DNA from: JAQGMV01 sp050260255
GTDB lineage: Bacteria > Pseudomonadota > Gammaproteobacteria > Burkholderiales > SG8-41
Assembly: GCA_050260255.1 (NCBI GenBank)
Contig: JBLNBW010000290.1
Location: 1-13,358 of the forward strand
Direction of reading: 5' to 3'
DNA: 13,358 bases
Shown here piece by piece: positions 11,314-13,358 of the stretch. How positions within the stretch are numbered: the stretch's first letter is position 1; the number at the start of each line of letters is the position of its first letter. Below the pieces are notes generated by a model that was not told the origin of the DNA, made no database searches, and saw only the letters and a program-made list of their open reading frames with translations. A program made the translations under genes and the position numbers.

Positions 11314-11682
11314 TCAGCGTGGCCGACACTGTACGCGCTCGACGCAATGCGCGACGTCGCGCGGACTGTCGCATTGATAGCGGCGTATTGCGTAGCGGAT
11401 GTCGCGCAATCGCGGGCGTAATCCAACGTGAGCCGCGATATGACATCCATCGCACGAAGACACAATGTCCGCCATGTGCGATCCGCTCATGATCGCGGCG
11501 ACTTTGCTCGATTCGTCCCGTGCCGCGTCGCGCGACGCAACGACTGCCGCGACGATGACAGGCACGGTCGGCAACGACCCGAGATGCACGACGGCTTCGA
11601 CGACTTCGCTGATCGCCGCACCGACCGCTGCAGCGAGGGCAAGCAGCACGGCGACCAGACACGATCTTCGAGGACGAGGCAT
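11314..11682 (-). CDS. Putative small membrane-anchored or exported protein with CxxCH motif
   Basis: 122 residues. The start at 11682 is favoured by GGAG 8 nt upstream and by the basic-then-hydrophobic N-terminus (MPRPRRSCLVAVLLALAAAVGAA), a signal peptide or anchor; an ATG 16 codons upstream is less likely. A second hydrophobic stretch (PTVPVIVAAVVAS) follows. Residues 77-81 read CDGCH, the heme c attachment pattern, but no Met follows it as a distal ligand, so an ordinary class I cytochrome c is unlikely. The tail is Arg-rich with three more Cys. Codon third positions are GC-rich, as in neighbouring genes. I recognise no family, and this could be a chance open frame. Confidence 0.45.
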   Translation of the reverse strand: MPRPRRSCLVAVLLALAAAVGAAISEVVEAVVHLGSLPTVPVIVAAVVASRDAARDESSKVAAIMSGSHMADIVSSCDGCHIAAHVGLRPRLRDIRYAIRRYQCDSPRDVAHCVERVQCRPR

Positions 11683-11825
11683 TGCAGGCTCCGTGGCGAT
11701 GCGCATGACGTTGCCGTCCGCAATGCGCATACGTGCGCGCCTTCGGCTTTATTCCGCGCAGACGTTCCGCGCGCCGTGGCCTGCATTGCTGTTATCGATT
11801 GCCAGAAGCGCTTCCCTCGGAGAAT

Positions 11826-11854
11826 GCCGTGCGAGCGATACGCTCGGACACGGC
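11826..11854. terminator. Imperfect hairpin downstream of the TAXI gene
   Basis: GCCGTGCGAGCG pairs with CGCTCG and CACGGC across a 3-nt loop and a 2-nt bulge, a 12-bp stem located 28-56 nt past the stop of the minus-strand TAXI gene. It has no T-run on the minus strand, so intrinsic termination is uncertain; it may instead stabilise the 3' end. Confidence 0.35.
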
Positions 11855-11881
11855 GTCGTTCGCAGCCGAACGCAAGCCGCG

Positions 11882-12847
11882 TCACTGGCTTTTCGGTTTG
11901 TATCCCTTCTCCGCGAAATACTTCAGTGCGCCGGGATGGAAAGGTATCGGTGTCGTACCCGCAAACTGGTTCTCGAAGGTCATCTGCTCCGCGTCGCGCG
12001 CCACCATGACGAGATCGGCCTTTTTCTCGAACAGCGTCTTGACGGTATCGTAGGCGACCTTGTCGCTCATTCTCGCATCGGTGAGCAGCACGGCCCAGAC
12101 GTCGACCGTTTTATTGTCGGCGGTCTGGCCGGGATAGGTTTTCGCCGGCAGCACACCCCTGCTGTAGAGGGGACCGTATTTCTTGTTCATCGCATCCGTC
12201 GCATCGGCATGATCGATGAGCTTCATTTTTATCCCGGGCGTGGCGCCGAGATCCGTTACCGCCGGGATGGGAACCGCGGCGTTGTGGATGAACGCATCGA
12301 TCTTGCGATCTTTGAGCGCGTTCACGGCTTCCGCGACACCGAGCCGCTGCTTGATGATGTCTTTGTCGGGATTGATGCCGTACGCTTCGAGCAGACGCAG
12401 CGCGATGATTTCGGAGCCGCTGCCCGGCGAGCCGACCGACACGCGCCTGCCCTTCAAGTCCGCCATTTTCTCTATGCCGTTGCCCTCGAGGGTCACGACG
12501 TGATTCTTCTGCGGATAGAACACGGCGAGCGTGCGCAGCTCCACCTTCTGCTTGAATTTGCCCTGTCCGCGGTACGCATCCCACGCGGCATCGACCATGG
12601 AAAAGCCGAGCGCCGAATCGCCGGTCCGTATGAGCTGTATGTTGTCCACCGAGCCACCAGTCACTTCGGCGGTCACCTGGAAGCCGGGCACCGTCTTCGT
12701 CAGCACGTTCGCCATCGCCCCGCCCAGCGGATACCACACCCCGCCGGTGCCGCCCGTGCCTATCGACATCCGGACCGGCGTCTGCGCGTGAGCGCCTGCC
12801 GATGCGAGCGCTACAGCCAGCAGCGCACCATAGAAGAGCTTCTTCAT
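11882..12847 (-). CDS. TAXI-family TRAP transporter periplasmic solute-binding protein
   Basis: 321 residues, the usual length for the family. It has a clear Sec signal peptide (MKKLFYGALLAVALASAGAHA, cleavage before QTP), then the TAXI hallmarks: MSIGTGGTGGVWYPLGGAMA near the N-terminus, VTGGSVDNIQLIRTGDSALGFSM, DLKGRRVSVGSPGSGSE, and a C-terminal FHPGALKYFAEKG. The protein should bind an organic acid in the periplasm and deliver it to a fused TRAP-type membrane permease. No permease gene is present here, so it is an orphan or its partner lies elsewhere. The start at 12847 is set by a strong SD (AAAGGAGG, 7 nt before the ATG) and the signal peptide. It is divergent from the acyl-CoA synthetase gene, with a shared 178-bp control region. 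Confidence 0.95.
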   Translation of the reverse strand: MKKLFYGALLAVALASAGAHAQTPVRMSIGTGGTGGVWYPLGGAMANVLTKTVPGFQVTAEVTGGSVDNIQLIRTGDSALGFSMVDAAWDAYRGQGKFKQKVELRTLAVFYPQKNHVVTLEGNGIEKMADLKGRRVSVGSPGSGSEIIALRLLEAYGINPDKDIIKQRLGVAEAVNALKDRKIDAFIHNAAVPIPAVTDLGATPGIKMKLIDHADATDAMNKKYGPLYSRGVLPAKTYPGQTADNKTVDVWAVLLTDARMSDKVAYDTVKTLFEKKADLVMVARDAEQMTFENQFAGTTPIPFHPGALKYFAEKGYKPKSQ

Positions 12848-12981
12848 CGTGCATCCTCCTTTGTGGTCTAATCGGTGTTTTAGCGAGCGCGAGTGGCGAC
12901 TGCCATGGCGACAACAAGACGGCGCACGCAGCGCCGCCGGCTGCTCGGCGTACCACTCGACCACTCGTGTTCGCGACGATA

Positions 12982-13010
12982 TTGACAGAAGCCCTCACGA
13001 TACGCAATTT
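12982..13010 (+). promoter_or_regulatory. Possible sigma-70 promoter for the acyl-CoA synthetase gene
   Basis: A perfect -35 hexamer TTGACA (12982-12987) is followed after 17 nt by CAATTT, a poor -10. A start near 13017 would give a leader of about 9 nt, consistent with the absence of an SD before the ATG at 13026. The weak -10 keeps confidence low. Confidence 0.3.
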
Positions 13011-13025
13011 GGTCACCCTCCCCCG

Positions 13026-13358
13026 ATGAGCTTGCAAGCACTGCTGAGCCCCCGGTCCATTGCCATACTGGGCGCGTCCACCGACTACGGCAAAGTAAAC
13101 GGCCGCACGTTGCGCTATCTGCTGGAGAAAGGCTACGCGGGTCGCATTTATCCGGTGAATCCGAAATACGATCGCATCGGCGACCTCAAGTGCTACCCCG
13201 ATGTCGCGGCGCTGCCCGACGCGCCGGATCTCGCGATAGTGGCCGTCCCGGCGCGAGCCGTTGCCTCTTCGTTGCGCGAGCTCGGCCGCCGCGGCACGCG
13301 GTCGGCGATCGTGTTCAGCTCCGGATTCGCCGAACTGGGCCACGAAGGGCGCGCGCTC
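13026..13358 (+). CDS. NDP-forming acyl-CoA synthetase / acetate-CoA ligase, CoA-binding domain (partial, 3' end outside window)
   Basis: 111 codons are visible. The sequence reads LLSPRSIAILGASTDYGKVNGRTLRYLLEKGYAGRIYPVNPKYD, then CYPDVAALPDAPDLAIVAVPA and SAIVFSSGFAELGHEG: the N-terminal Rossmann-type CoA-binding domain of ADP/GDP-forming acyl-CoA synthetases, with the GAS..GKVNGR loop and the PVNPKY motif. Complete family members are about 700 residues or are split into two subunits; the rest lies beyond the window. The enzyme joins a carboxylic acid to CoA at the expense of ATP or GTP. The ATG at 13026 starts the conserved LxSPRSIA block at the usual position, although no SD precedes it. 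Divergence from a TAXI binding protein suggests import and activation of the same organic acid. Confidence 0.92.
   Translation, partial: MSLQALLSPRSIAILGASTDYGKVNGRTLRYLLEKGYAGRIYPVNPKYDRIGDLKCYPDVAALPDAPDLAIVAVPARAVASSLRELGRRGTRSAIVFSSGFAELGHEGRAL

Noticed and set aside
11465..12871. Plus-strand open frame of 468 codons
   Set aside because: Antisense to the well-supported TAXI gene and to the small CxxCH gene; no domain and no good ribosome binding site.
12111..13343. Minus-strand open frame of 410 codons
   Set aside because: Overlaps the TAXI gene in another frame and runs antisense into the acyl-CoA synthetase; both have strong family matches.
1..13358. CRISPR array, tRNA, rRNA, insertion sequence
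   Set aside because: No short regularly spaced repeats, no cloverleaf or rRNA signature, and no transposase-like frame were found; the only large repeats are the in-frame coding superunits.

Overview
The window is high-GC bacterial DNA with dense coding. The gene content suggests a Gram-negative proteobacterium, probably beta- or gamma-: a TAXI-type TRAP substrate-binding protein, an NDP-forming acyl-CoA synthetase, a YWYYC-type small exported protein, an LEPR-XLL-type giant repeat protein, and a -24/-12 (sigma-54) promoter. The genus cannot be fixed from this sequence.

Positions 1-9190, minus strand: the 5' part of one giant gene, at least 3063 codons, running off the left edge. It encodes a modular surface or secreted protein. 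It starts with a variant LEPR-XLL motif and an N-terminal module carrying a zincin-like EEIGH motif. About eight cadherin/tandem-95-like modules follow, then four tandem copies of a three-module (A-B-C) unit with periods of 1131, 1131 and 1134 bp. A proline-rich linker and the start of a cadherin-like/putative Ig domain end the visible part. A sigma-54 promoter sits 19 nt before the start codon if the usual -12 spacing holds, and a CRP-type palindrome lies further upstream.

Positions 9464-11682: four small genes for predicted exported or anchored proteins, mostly of low complexity. They are a Gly/Ser/His-rich protein with a YWYYC tail (minus), a lipoprotein with two coiled-coil segments (plus), a Ser/Thr/Lys-rich disordered protein (minus), and a short protein with an N-terminal hydrophobic segment and a CxxCH motif (minus, least certain). 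A perfect 12-bp hairpin terminator separates the lipoprotein from the convergent gene beyond it.

Positions 11882-13358: a TAXI-family periplasmic solute-binding protein (minus), divergent from the 5' end of an NDP-forming acyl-CoA synthetase/acetate-CoA ligase (plus, cut by the right edge). Together they suggest uptake and CoA activation of an organic acid. No TRAP membrane subunit is visible.

The left part looks like a cell-surface/adhesion locus and the right part like a metabolic locus. No tRNA, rRNA, CRISPR array, insertion sequence or transposase was seen.
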